Shown: in pieces, positions 1 to 8,322 of the stretch
How the letters are laid out: the number at the start of each line of letters is the position of its first letter
Position numbering within the stretch: the stretch's first letter is position 1
Made by a program: the position numbers and the translations under genes
Assembly (NCBI RefSeq): GCF_014692515.1
Contig: NZ_JACOIK010000008.1
Coordinates: forward strand, 186,001-250,000
DNA: 64,000 nucleotides
From: Sphingobacterium micropteri
GTDB lineage: Bacteria; Bacteroidota; Bacteroidia; Sphingobacteriales; Sphingobacteriaceae
Direction of reading: 5' to 3'
Notes under the pieces: generated by a model
What the model saw: the letters and a program-made list of their open reading frames with translations, nothing else
Databases searched by the model: none
What the model was told of the DNA's origin: nothing

Positions 1-1
1 A

Positions 2-184
2 CTTGCAGGCATTGCATCCGCGCTTTTAGGGTGTATCCAAATGGCATTAGGTGCGCTAACTTCCGCTTCCGTCAGTTATTTCCACAACGGTTCGATGGTA
101 CCCATGGTTGCTGTTATGTGTGCTAGTGCAACAATCGCCTGCGTGATATATTGCTTCGTTGACAAACGCCGAAGCCATACTTAG
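2..184 (+). CDS. MFS drug-resistance transporter, Bcr/CflA-like (C-terminal end only)
   Basis: This is the last 60 codons of a gene that begins before the window. The reading frame starting at base 2 runs open to a TAG at 182-184. It encodes two hydrophobic segments with small residues and a short charged tail (DKRRSHT). The segment beginning AGIASALLG followed by Gln-Met-Ala-Leu-Gly resembles the penultimate helix of Bcr/CflA-type major facilitator efflux proteins, which export drugs or small metabolites across the inner membrane by proton antiport. That assignment rests on a short stretch and is tentative. The substrate cannot be inferred. Confidence 0.6.
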   Translation, partial: LAGIASALLGCIQMALGALTSASVSYFHNGSMVPMVAVMCASATIACVIYCFVDKRRSHT

Positions 185-308
185 CGACCTCTGATTAGCA
201 GACTTCCAAGAAACAAAGACACAAACTATTTCTATCGTTTTTTGTTCTTTAGATAGGAAACCGAGATGTAAATAGCTCTCATCAACCATTGAACAAAAAA
301 ATAAATAG

Positions 309-620
309 ATGAAAAGTACTTTAGATATTGATGTTACATCCTTTTATCAAACGCAGTTTAAGCGCTTGAAATGGGCGTTGAACGATCAAACAGAAAACGA
401 ATCGAAAAGCGCTCTAGAAGAGGAGTCCATAACGAGCAAAAGCGAAATAAGAGAAGCCATGGAGGATCACATCGAACATATAAGGGCTGCTCTTCCCGAA
501 GGAAGTGTACTCAATGATTATGAAGTTGCCTTATCTTTTGATCCACAGACAGAGGAGAAACAAAAAGCGGAATTTACGACGATATTCAACGAATTCAATA
601 CAAGAGACGAATCTAATTAA
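309..620 (+). CDS. Small acidic hypothetical protein
   Basis: The product is 103 residues, rich in Glu, Asp and Lys, with no signal peptide or membrane segment, so it is probably cytoplasmic. I do not recognise the family. The ATG at 309 follows an A-rich stretch typical of Bacteroidota start regions. The gene ends 26 bases before the MATE exporter on the same strand, but that gene has its own promoter-like box in the gap, so co-transcription is uncertain. The composition suggests a mostly helical protein. It is likely to be real because it fills the space between two same-strand genes and no competing frame does. Confidence 0.6.
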   Translation: MKSTLDIDVTSFYQTQFKRLKWALNDQTENESKSALEEESITSKSEIREAMEDHIEHIRAALPEGSVLNDYEVALSFDPQTEEKQKAEFTTIFNEFNTRDESN

Positions 621-630
621 AGATATTATG

Positions 631-638
631 TAAGTTTG
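631..638 (+). promoter_or_regulatory. TAnnTTTG promoter -7 box for the MATE gene
   Basis: The sequence TAAGTTTG matches the Bacteroidota sigma-A -7 consensus TAnnTTTG. It ends eight bases before the ATG at 647, so the transcript would have almost no leader. No clear -33 TTTG is seen. Confidence 0.5.
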
Positions 639-646
639 GGCGGGTT

Positions 647-1972
647 ATGATTCATAAGAACTACATCCGGATTATCAAACTTGCATTTCCGGTTATTCTG
701 GCTAATGCTTCCGTTCCCCTATTAGGATTGGCGGATACTGCGGCTATCGGACAAACCGGAGCCGCCGTAGACTTGGGTGCCATAGCTTTGGCATCATTAA
801 TTTTTAACTTTGTGTATTGGGGGTTTGGTTTTCTCCGGATGGGTACAACCGGTTTTATATCGCAAGCAGCCGGAGCGAATGATACAGATGAAATGCATGC
901 CTTATTATTCCGGGCAGTATTATTAGGGGCAACAATCGGTCTAGTCCTTATCATACTTCAACGACTGATTGGCGAAACGGCCATCAGCTTACTAAAAGCA
1001 AGCGATGAAATTAAAACCCTTGTAAGAGACTACTTCTATATCCGTATCTGGGGAGCTCTGGCTACCTTAATTACCTTCACGTTATTAGGTACACTTATCG
1101 GAATGGGCTGGACAAAGCACTTGCTGTTCGTCCAATTATTTCTCAACGGACTTAATATCCTTCTCAATGTACTTTTTGTTGTGGGATATGATCTTGGCGT
1201 GCGCGGCATTGCGTTCGGTACGGTAATAGCCGAATGGTCTACATTATTTTTCGCGGCTTACCTACTCATCAAAAAGATGCAATTACGGAGTCTTTCCCAC
1301 CGTTTGCAGCAATTGCGGTCTCGTGTCTTCGATAAAGAAAAACTTATTGCCTTGTTTAAAGTCAATGGCGATATCATGATTCGCACCTTGGCCCTGCTTA
1401 GCGGTTTTGCTTGGTTTGCCAATCAGGGAGCAGAGTTCGGCGATCAAGTTTTAGCCGCCAACCATGTCCTCTTGCAATTTGTGTCCCTCTCTGCCTTCTT
1501 TCTGGATGGCTATGCCCATGTCGCCGAAATGCTGACAGGCAAAGCATATGGAGCAAAAGATAAAGCCTATTTTATCGAGCAGGTTCGGCATTCCAGTATT
1601 TTAGCAGGTATTACCGCGTTAATCCTCGCGTGCAGCGTATACATGCTAAGCGATTTCCTCATTTCGCTGCTCACGAAAGATATGCAAGTTCAAGCAATAG
1701 CTTCTGCCCACAGTCTGTATGCTGCTATTTACATTGCATTATCTTTCGCCGCTTTCCAACTAGATGGCGTTTTCATCGGCGTAACAAAAAGTGTGGAAAT
1801 GCGAAACGCAACACTGATGGCTTTGTTTATTTTCATCGGCTCGGCCATGTTGTTAACACCTCCCTATGGTAATGTGGGCCTATGGATTAGTTTTATTATT
1901 TATGTCGTTGCACGGGCCGTTATGTTAGGTATATACTATCCTAAAATATTACGGGGGATGGTAATTACTTAA
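647..1972 (+). CDS. MATE family efflux transporter (DinF/NorM-like)
   Basis: This 441-residue inner-membrane protein has about twelve hydrophobic helices in two related halves, the normal size and layout for MATE exporters, which pump cationic drugs or metabolites out using a Na+ or H+ gradient. The N-terminal part (IIKLAFPVILANASVPLLG, then ADTAAIGQTG near residues 30-38) is typical of the DinF branch. A second conserved stretch near residue 270 (ANHVLLQFVSLSAFFLDGYAH) fits the seventh helix of DinF-type proteins. The substrate is unknown. The start is supported by the promoter-like box at 631-638. It stands alone between a small hypothetical gene and an mscS-like gene. Confidence 0.9.
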   Translation: MIHKNYIRIIKLAFPVILANASVPLLGLADTAAIGQTGAAVDLGAIALASLIFNFVYWGFGFLRMGTTGFISQAAGANDTDEMHALLFRAVLLGATIGLVLIILQRLIGETAISLLKASDEIKTLVRDYFYIRIWGALATLITFTLLGTLIGMGWTKHLLFVQLFLNGLNILLNVLFVVGYDLGVRGIAFGTVIAEWSTLFFAAYLLIKKMQLRSLSHRLQQLRSRVFDKEKLIALFKVNGDIMIRTLALLSGFAWFANQGAEFGDQVLAANHVLLQFVSLSAFFLDGYAHVAEMLTGKAYGAKDKAYFIEQVRHSSILAGITALILACSVYMLSDFLISLLTKDMQVQAIASAHSLYAAIYIALSFAAFQLDGVFIGVTKSVEMRNATLMALFIFIGSAMLLTPPYGNVGLWISFIIYVVARAVMLGIYYPKILRGMVIT

Positions 1973-2006
1973 CAATTTTCTATATTTATAGGAATAAAAA
2001 TGAAAT

Positions 2007-3842
2007 ATGTCTTCTATTCGATTATTATTTTTATTCATTGCGGTATATATCGGTAGCACAGGGTCTTCTATGGGGCAAGATACCGTGGTTTCTCTTGCGG
2101 ATACAGCAGCAGAAATATCTTCCAAAGCGAACGATCTCCTCCAGATACGCGAACAACAAAAGCAAGATTCCCTCCAACGGAAGAAGCTCGAAACACAACT
2201 CATCTCCTTATCCACACAAGGGGACAACGAGCGGCAGCGTCTTTTACAAGAAATCAACATATTAAGAAGCCGGGATTCCATTCTGTATGCGAAGAGGAAA
2301 CAAGCAGTAGACTCGCTGCGAACGTTAAACAAAGGTGTACCCGTCGTCCCATTTAAGGACACCCTATTTACGGTATATACGCAAGTCGGGAGTTACACCC
2401 CCCAGGAACGGGCTGCCGCCGTCGAAAACCGAATCCGCTCGCTTGCGGACAATTACAAATTTGACGTAGACTCCTTACGTCTGGAGCAGAACGAAACCAA
2501 TTGGATCGTTTATTGGGAAGACCAGATGATTGCCAGCATAGGTGATGAGGATGCCATGTGGGCCGATCTTCAAACAGCGCAGTTGGCAAACACATATCTA
2601 CAGAATATCAAAGATAGTATCGTCCAATATCGGGAAGATACCAGCCTGCAAAAAATAGCATTAGGTGTTGTCTTTGCCGTTATCATTATACTCGCCGTGG
2701 CACTCATTATTAGCGGCATCGGAAAGATGATAAAGTGGGTCAAAAAACGATTACTCTTATTACGAGGTAATCTTTTCCAAGGTTTCCGTATAAAGGGCTA
2801 TGAGCTAGTTTCCGCCAAGCGGCAGATAAAGTTCATCTGGACGCTTCTCAACTTCGTGAAGTGGATACTTATCTTAACGTCGGTTTATCTCGCACTTCCG
2901 ATATTGCTGAACCTGTTCCCAACAACGGAGGGCTATGCGCCTATCCTGTTAGGGTACTTTATCAAACCCATCAAAGATGTTGCCCAGGCTGTGGTCCGCT
3001 ACCTACCTAATTTGATAACAATACTCGTTATTTGTATTATTTTTAGGTACCTATTGAAAATGCTCCGCTTCTTTGCCCAGGAAATACACAATGGAGCATT
3101 GAATTTCCCCGGATTTTATAAAGAGTGGGCATTGCCTACCTATCAGATTGTCCGCGTGTTACTATTCGCTTTCTTGCTGATTATTATCTTTCCGTACTTT
3201 CCGGGAGCCGACACCCCCATATTCAAAGGTGTTTCTGTCTTTATCGGTGTTCTTTTCACGTTCAGTTCAGCAGGCGCACTGGGCAATATCATAGCGGGTC
3301 TTCTATTAACCTATATGCGTTCGTTCTCTATTGGTGACCGCGTGAAGATTGGTGATGTTTCAGGCGACATTATTGAAAAAAGTTTATTGGTAACCCGTAT
3401 TCGTACGATTAAGAATGAAGTCATTTCCGTTCCGAATTCGCAAGTCATGAATAGCCATACAATCAATTACAGTATGGATGTAGAGGCGAATCCGTTAATT
3501 GTGTACACACATATCACCATGGCTTATGAAATCCCCTGGCAGCAAGTACACGAGCTGGCAAAAAAAGCATGTGAACAAGTAGATTTATTGGAGAAGACCC
3601 CCGCACCTTTTATTCTACAAACAAGCCTTGACGATTTTTATGTCACCTATCAAATCAATGCGTATACACGGAACCCTCATAAACAGGCGGCTATCTATTC
3701 TGAATTACACAAACACGTCCTGGATGTATTTCATGCGGCTGGAATAGAACTTTTGTCTCCACATTTTCGTGCCGTACGTGATGGCTCGGAACTCGATATG
3801 CCGACAGCATTTAAGAAAGATAAAGACATTCCAAAACAATAA
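2007..3842 (+). CDS. Mechanosensitive ion channel, MscS family, with long periplasmic N-terminus
   Basis: The 611-residue product carries a signal peptide (about residues 1-23, ending SSMGQ), then a Gln/Arg/Lys-rich helical stretch to about residue 110 that looks coiled-coil. A periplasmic segment follows, then at least five membrane helices from about residue 215. The MscS core is near residues 410-500: the Gly/Ala-rich pore helix (FSSAGALGNIIAGLLLTY), then the beta domain with SIGDRVKIGDVSGDI and the VPNSQVMNS motif. MscS proteins open under membrane tension and release solutes during osmotic downshock. The long N-terminal domain makes this one of the enlarged members, about twice the size of E. 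coli MscS. It probably stands alone, with only 34 bases after the MATE gene. Confidence 0.9.
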   Translation: MSSIRLLFLFIAVYIGSTGSSMGQDTVVSLADTAAEISSKANDLLQIREQQKQDSLQRKKLETQLISLSTQGDNERQRLLQEINILRSRDSILYAKRKQAVDSLRTLNKGVPVVPFKDTLFTVYTQVGSYTPQERAAAVENRIRSLADNYKFDVDSLRLEQNETNWIVYWEDQMIASIGDEDAMWADLQTAQLANTYLQNIKDSIVQYREDTSLQKIALGVVFAVIIILAVALIISGIGKMIKWVKKRLLLLRGNLFQGFRIKGYELVSAKRQIKFIWTLLNFVKWILILTSVYLALPILLNLFPTTEGYAPILLGYFIKPIKDVAQAVVRYLPNLITILVICIIFRYLLKMLRFFAQEIHNGALNFPGFYKEWALPTYQIVRVLLFAFLLIIIFPYFPGADTPIFKGVSVFIGVLFTFSSAGALGNIIAGLLLTYMRSFSIGDRVKIGDVSGDIIEKSLLVTRIRTIKNEVISVPNSQVMNSHTINYSMDVEANPLIVYTHITMAYEIPWQQVHELAKKACEQVDLLEKTPAPFILQTSLDDFYVTYQINAYTRNPHKQAAIYSELHKHVLDVFHAAGIELLSPHFRAVRDGSELDMPTAFKKDKDIPKQ

Positions 3843-3882
3843 GGTATTACATAAGGATTACCATATTTCCTGACGAAGTCAG

Positions 3883-3890
3883 TAATTTTG
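3883..3890 (+). promoter_or_regulatory. TAnnTTTG promoter -7 box for the LLM oxidoreductase
   Basis: TAATTTTG matches the Bacteroidota -7 consensus and ends four bases before the ATG at 3895. Transcription would then begin at or beside the start codon, giving a leaderless mRNA. Confidence 0.55.
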
Positions 3891-3894
3891 TGGT

Positions 3895-4884
3895 ATGAAG
3901 AAGATTAAACTTTCGGCTTTGGATCTAGCGACTGTCTGCAAATGGCAAAACGCACAACAAGCTATTGCTAGAAGTGTCGAAGCGGCTCAATATGTTGAGG
4001 AATTAGGATACGAACGGATATGGTTCGCAGAGCATCATAATATGGAGCATATTGCCAGTTCGGCAACAGCTGTTTTGATTGGCCATGTCGCGGGTAAGAC
4101 TAATCATATACGGATTGGATCGGGAGGAATTATGTTACCCAACCACTCTCCTTTGGTTGTTACCGAACAATTTGGCACTTTAGAGACATTATACCCTGGC
4201 AGGATCGATTTGGGACTGGGCCGTGCTCCCGGTACCGATCAGGTAACAGCCATGGCACTCCGTCGAAACAACCTGAATACCGCATTCTACTTCAAGGATG
4301 ATGTACAGGCTCTCCAACACTATTTTGAAAACGATGATCCATCGGAGAAAGTACGTGCCTTCCCCGGTGAGGGATTGGATATCCCCATTTATATTCTAGG
4401 TTCCAGTACCGACTCCGCGCATTTGGCTGCTGAGTTAGGGCTACCTTATGCTTTCGCCGCACATTTCGCACCCGCCATGCTCGCCCAGGCAGCGGAGATT
4501 TACAGAAGGGAGTTCAAACCTTCCAGCCATCTGAAAGAACCTTATTTTATTGTCTGCGTCAATATTATAGGCGCTAACACAACAGAAGAAGCAGATTTCC
4601 TTTCCAGCAGCTTACATAATATGTTTGCCGGTATTATCACAAACCATCGGCGACCGCTATCTCCTCCTACAGAACAGACAATATACCACGGCATCCCCGA
4701 AATTGAGAGAGCCGTCCATAGCATGACCGCATGTACTTTCACAGGCGATAAGGAAACGATTAAACAAGATGTCTATGATTTTGTCGACCGGTATCAAGTT
4801 GATGAAATCATGACAACAAATTATGTTTATGACAATCAGAAACGACTAGAATCGTTTCGTATCATTAAAGAGGCGTTAATATAG
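3895..4884 (+). CDS. LLM class flavin-dependent oxidoreductase (MsnO8-type luciferase-like monooxygenase)
   Basis: The 329-residue protein is a complete bacterial-luciferase-like TIM barrel. Family marks are the N-terminal strand KLSALDLATV, the RIWFAEHHNM motif around residue 45, IRIGSGGIMLPNHSPLVVTEQ near 78-98, and YPGRIDLGLGRAPGTD near 102-118. Members use reduced FMN and oxygen to oxidise small organic molecules; the MsnO8 group is mostly of unknown substrate. A promoter-like box four bases upstream supports the start. The following aspartate-dehydrogenase-like gene lies about 65 bases downstream on the same strand, so co-transcription is possible but no pathway link is evident. Confidence 0.9.
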   Translation: MKKIKLSALDLATVCKWQNAQQAIARSVEAAQYVEELGYERIWFAEHHNMEHIASSATAVLIGHVAGKTNHIRIGSGGIMLPNHSPLVVTEQFGTLETLYPGRIDLGLGRAPGTDQVTAMALRRNNLNTAFYFKDDVQALQHYFENDDPSEKVRAFPGEGLDIPIYILGSSTDSAHLAAELGLPYAFAAHFAPAMLAQAAEIYRREFKPSSHLKEPYFIVCVNIIGANTTEEADFLSSSLHNMFAGIITNHRRPLSPPTEQTIYHGIPEIERAVHSMTACTFTGDKETIKQDVYDFVDRYQVDEIMTTNYVYDNQKRLESFRIIKEALI

Positions 4885-4950
4885 AGATACGTTCAGTTCA
4901 AAAGCAAAAACGATTTTGCTTTGCTTGAAAAAAACGGTATGTTGGACCAT

Positions 4951-5751
4951 ATGGAAAAAAAGACTTTAGCTATCATTGGTTGTGGCAAATTGGCCACACT
5001 TATTGCGGATGCGTATAACGCCAATCTACTTCCGGAATACGAATTGGTTGCTGCGTATTCCCGAAGCATGGAAAAAGCGCAACACATTGCCGACAAGGTA
5101 AATGCCAAGGATTCCAGATCATCCTGTGTACCTTGTGCGTCGATTCAAGAGGTTTTAATGATGAAACCCAACTATATTATCGAAACCGCTTCACCGAATG
5201 CCCTAAAGGAGTTTGCGCTTGATGCTTTAAAAAATGGCTCTTCCATCGTGACACTCTCGATGGGCGCTTTTGCAGACCAAATATTTTATGAGGAGGTCGC
5301 TAAAACAGCTAAAGAACATGGTACGAAAGTACATATTGCTTCTGGGGCTATCGGCGGACTGGATGTATTACGGACAGTTTCCTTAATGGGTAAATGTGAA
5401 GCTTCTTTTCAAACCGAAAAAAGCCCTAACTCGCTTAGAAAATATGCGCTCTATCAAGAATCCTTACAACACGAGAAAAAAAAGGTATTCGAAGGGAACG
5501 CCATCGAGGCGATTTCACTTTTTCCTACCAGCGTCAACGTATCTGTCGCCGCATCAATTGCATCCGTAGGCCCTGAAAACATGCGTGTCTCGATAACCTC
5601 TACGCCTGATTTTGTGGGCGATAACCACCGCATAGAGATCAAAAATGAACAAGTCCATGCGGTGGTCGATGTATACAGTGCTACGGCGCAGATTGCCGGT
5701 TGGAGCATTGTCAATACCCTACGAAATATTGTTTCGCCTATTGTGTTTTAA
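4951..5751 (+). CDS. Aspartate dehydrogenase-like NAD(P)-dependent oxidoreductase
   Basis: From the ATG at 4951 the product is 266 residues. It begins with an NAD(P)-binding Rossmann fold (TLAIIGCGKLATLIADAYN). The mid-section has NYIIETASPNALKEFALDAL and a Gly-Ala-rich stretch (ASGAIGGLDVLRTV), followed by a dehydrogenase domain with FPTSVNVSVAASIA and GDNHRIEIK, where the His fits the catalytic His of L-aspartate dehydrogenases. Those enzymes convert L-aspartate to iminoaspartate or oxaloacetate plus ammonia, sometimes for NAD synthesis. Earlier starts at 4939 (ATG) and 4921 (TTG) are possible, but the fold begins right after 4951. The 3' end overlaps the convergent dehydrogenase gene by 14 bases. 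The true substrate is unproven. Confidence 0.75.
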   Translation: MEKKTLAIIGCGKLATLIADAYNANLLPEYELVAAYSRSMEKAQHIADKVNAKDSRSSCVPCASIQEVLMMKPNYIIETASPNALKEFALDALKNGSSIVTLSMGAFADQIFYEEVAKTAKEHGTKVHIASGAIGGLDVLRTVSLMGKCEASFQTEKSPNSLRKYALYQESLQHEKKKVFEGNAIEAISLFPTSVNVSVAASIASVGPENMRVSITSTPDFVGDNHRIEIKNEQVHAVVDVYSATAQIAGWSIVNTLRNIVSPIVF

Positions 5752-6649
5752 GATAGGTTTCGATATTGGCCAGTACTTTCTCGCTCAGGCGTACAAACGC
5801 CTGGCGGGTACGGCCTACCGACACCCCCATGCAGTTCACATGCGGGTGCGTCAGAAATTTCTCATTCCCTAAAGCGATCAAGGTATCGCAATAGCAACGA
5901 TTATCTCCTGCGATCCATTTCTCAAAAGGTTCTTCATCCCAAGCGGGCGAAAGTCCGGTATTAAACAATATCTTCCGATCGCCCATGGCCTCAAATTCCT
6001 CCTTGTGCAGCAAAACTACACCACGGTTTAAGCAGGTGATGATTACTTCATTTTCTTCTACCAATTCGCGAACCGGTAAATACCGATAACCTTTTTGCTT
6101 GGCATCCTCTTTTTCCGAGCGTGCGAAATACGAAATTTCTGCACCAAAGAACCGGAGTGCATCCGCTATCATCCCCCCGGACTTGCCTAAGCCGACGATC
6201 CCGACTTTTGTGCCGGTGATTTCTCGCGGCACACCGTCCCAAGGAGCACGGCGCGTGCCATCGTTCTCCGTACCAAAACCGTGTAAACAACGCACCAGCT
6301 CACTCACCACATATTCTACCACACCTTCGTCGCCGTAATCCCGAACACCTAACACCGTGATACCTTTGGAATTCGCATACCGGATATCCACATTGGCACT
6401 TTCCGGGGTGTACAGCGAGCAGCACATACCAATATATTTTACGTTAGGGCATTTCACCAACGCATCCTCCCCCAAACGAGAAATATAACTGATTAAAACA
6501 GCATCCGCGTCGCCAATCCGTAAAGCCATCTCTTCTGCAGATTGTGGACTATTTGGATAAAAGACCACTTCCTCCGCATAGTCGAATAATGCCTTTTCAG
6601 CCGAAGGAATTAAGTTTAGTGGTTCAACGGCAACTAATTTTTTAAACAT
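5738..6649 (-). CDS. D-isomer-specific 2-hydroxyacid dehydrogenase-like protein, divergent active site
   Basis: The 303-residue product starts at the ATG at 6649 (MFKKLVAVEPLNL), 14 bases after the proS stop, so it probably shares the proS transcript. A longer open frame to 6742 overlaps proS and is not likely. The NAD-binding Rossmann motif is IVGLGKSGGMIADAL near residue 150. The overall layout matches D-2-hydroxyacid dehydrogenases (glyoxylate, phosphoglycerate, lactate). However, the usual catalytic Arg region (Asn-Thr-x-Arg-Gly) reads FNTGLSP, and the usual Glu region is replaced by CYCDTLIALGNE; a His is kept in HPHVN. It may reduce an atypical substrate or only bind NAD. Confidence 0.75.
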   Translation of the reverse strand: MFKKLVAVEPLNLIPSAEKALFDYAEEVVFYPNSPQSAEEMALRIGDADAVLISYISRLGEDALVKCPNVKYIGMCCSLYTPESANVDIRYANSKGITVLGVRDYGDEGVVEYVVSELVRCLHGFGTENDGTRRAPWDGVPREITGTKVGIVGLGKSGGMIADALRFFGAEISYFARSEKEDAKQKGYRYLPVRELVEENEVIITCLNRGVVLLHKEEFEAMGDRKILFNTGLSPAWDEEPFEKWIAGDNRCYCDTLIALGNEKFLTHPHVNCMGVSVGRTRQAFVRLSEKVLANIETYLKTQ

Positions 6650-6662
6650 ATGTAATATATCT

Positions 6663-8135
6663 TTAATATGCTTTCGCAAATAATACACGCTTACCAGATG
6701 GCTTACCCGTGAAGATACAAACGCCCGCTTCTTCCTTCGCATCCAAAGGGATACAACGAATAGTTGCTTTCGTTTCGTCTTTTACACGTTTCTCGGTCTC
6801 TACGGTTCCATCCCAATGACAGGAAATAAAGCCGCCCTTGTTTTCCAGTACATCTTTAAATTCTTCATAAGAATTCACTTCCGTAATATGTTCGCTACGG
6901 AAAGACAACGCTTTATGGTAGATATTCTCCTGGATAATACCCAATAGATTTTCGATGGTCACGGCCAGCCCTTCCTGTGATACCGTTTCTTTTGTTTGTG
7001 TATCGCGCCGTGCCAATTCCACGGTGCCATTTTGCATATCACGCGCACCAACAGCCACACGTAACGGCACACCTTTCATTTCCCACTCTGCAAATTTAAA
7101 ACCCGGACGTTGCGTATCTCTATCGTCATATTTTATCGATATATCCATGTCCCGCAATTCGCTTGTTAGCTTATTAACAAAACCATCGATGTTCGCCTTT
7201 TCTTCTTCTGTTTTGTAAATAGGAACGATAACCACCTGAATAGGAGCTAATTTTGGTGGCAACACAAGCCCTTGATCATCGGAGTGTGCCATAATCAATG
7301 CGCCCATCAAGCGAGTAGATACACCCCAAGAAGTTGCCCACACATGCTCCAATTTTCCTTCTTTCGATGTAAATTTCACATCAAAAGCTTTTGCAAAATT
7401 TTGGCCTAGGAAATGCGAAGTACCCGCCTGCAATGCCTTGCCATCTTGCATAAGTGCTTCTATACAATACGTCTCCAATGCTCCGGCAAAGCGTTCGTTT
7501 TCTGTTTTTACGCCTCGAATGACAGGAACAGCAAGTGTCTGTTCGGCAAAATCTGCATATACCTCCAACATTCGTTCTGCTTCTTCAATAGCCTCTTCAC
7601 GCGTGGCATGCGCCGTATGTCCTTCCTGCCATAAGAATTCGGCGGTACGTAAAAATAAACGGGTGCGCATTTCCCATCGTACTACATTCGCCCATTGATT
7701 TACTAAAATAGGCAAGTCACGGTAGGACTCAATCCAACCTTTATACGTATTCCAAATAATGGTTTCCGACGTAGGGCGTACAATAAGCTCTTCTTCCAAT
7801 TTTGCCGTTTCATCCACAACGATATTTCCTTCACCATCATTTTTCAATCGATAGTGTGTTACGACGGCGCATTCCGTTGCAAATCCCTCCACATGCGATG
7901 CTTCTTTAGAGAAAAAGGACTTGGGGATAAATAAGGGGAAATAAGCATTCGAATGTCCGGTATCTTTGAATTTCTTGTCTAATATCGCTTGCATACGCTC
8001 CCAAATAGCGTATCCGTAAGGCTTGATAACCATACAACCGCGAACCGCCGAATGTTCTGCCAAATCGGCCTTGACGACTAAGTCGTTATACCATTGTGAG
8101 TAATCTTCACTACGACTTGTTATTCCTTTTCCCAT
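6663..8135 (-). CDS. proS: Prolyl-tRNA synthetase
   Basis: The 490-residue product is the shorter archaeal/eukaryote-like ProRS found in many Bacteroidota. It attaches proline to tRNA-Pro in the cytoplasm. Class II synthetase signatures are visible: motif 2 ([16 protein letters not shown] near residue 160) and motif 3 ([21 protein letters not shown] near residue 280). The anticodon-binding domain follows ([13 protein letters not shown]), and the C-terminus ends in FAKAY, with the terminal Tyr typical of this type. The ATG at 8135 gives the expected N-terminus ([19 protein letters not shown]). A dehydrogenase-like gene follows immediately and is probably co-transcribed. A hairpin with a U-tract lies in the presumed leader. 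Confidence 0.97.
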   Translation of the reverse strand: MGKGITSRSEDYSQWYNDLVVKADLAEHSAVRGCMVIKPYGYAIWERMQAILDKKFKDTGHSNAYFPLFIPKSFFSKEASHVEGFATECAVVTHYRLKNDGEGNIVVDETAKLEEELIVRPTSETIIWNTYKGWIESYRDLPILVNQWANVVRWEMRTRLFLRTAEFLWQEGHTAHATREEAIEEAERMLEVYADFAEQTLAVPVIRGVKTENERFAGALETYCIEALMQDGKALQAGTSHFLGQNFAKAFDVKFTSKEGKLEHVWATSWGVSTRLMGALIMAHSDDQGLVLPPKLAPIQVVIVPIYKTEEEKANIDGFVNKLTSELRDMDISIKYDDRDTQRPGFKFAEWEMKGVPLRVAVGARDMQNGTVELARRDTQTKETVSQEGLAVTIENLLGIIQENIYHKALSFRSEHITEVNSYEEFKDVLENKGGFISCHWDGTVETEKRVKDETKATIRCIPLDAKEEAGVCIFTGKPSGKRVLFAKAY

Positions 8136-8194
8136 TATTTATTTCAATTATTATTTCTGTAACAATTATTGTAATTTGCTCGTATTATTATGAA

Positions 8195-8219
8195 AAAACT
8201 TGGGGTAGCCCTAAGTTTT
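8195..8219 (-). terminator. Hairpin with U-tract upstream of proS (possible leader terminator)
   Basis: The arms AAAACTTGGG (8195-8204) and CCCTAAGTTTT (8209-8219) pair with one bulged base and a four-base loop. Read on the minus strand the stem ends in a run of T, like an intrinsic terminator, about 60 bases before the proS start. No minus-strand gene lies immediately upstream, so it may sit in the proS leader. It could also simply separate the two divergent genes. Confidence 0.4.
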
Positions 8220-8224
8220 ATTTA

Positions 8225-8232
8225 TATTTTTG
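8225..8232 (+). promoter_or_regulatory. TAnnTTTG promoter -7 box for the Gly/Tyr-rich lipoprotein
   Basis: TATTTTTG matches the Bacteroidota -7 consensus. The start codon is at 8323, so the leader would be about 85 bases and would contain a small hairpin at 8248-8264 (arms CCCGT and ACGGG, loop of seven). Confidence 0.4.
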
Positions 8233-8322
8233 GAAACGGATTAAACCCCCGTCTAAAAAACGGGTCTAAGATAATAAATAAAGACTGTATTAGCGAAGTT
8301 TAACAGTAGAGGATATTATATC

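Noticed and set aside
8136-8322. T-box riboswitch before proS
   Set aside because: The leader is too short for the stem I, specifier and T-box elements, no T-box core sequence is seen, and such riboswitches are mainly in Gram-positive bacteria.
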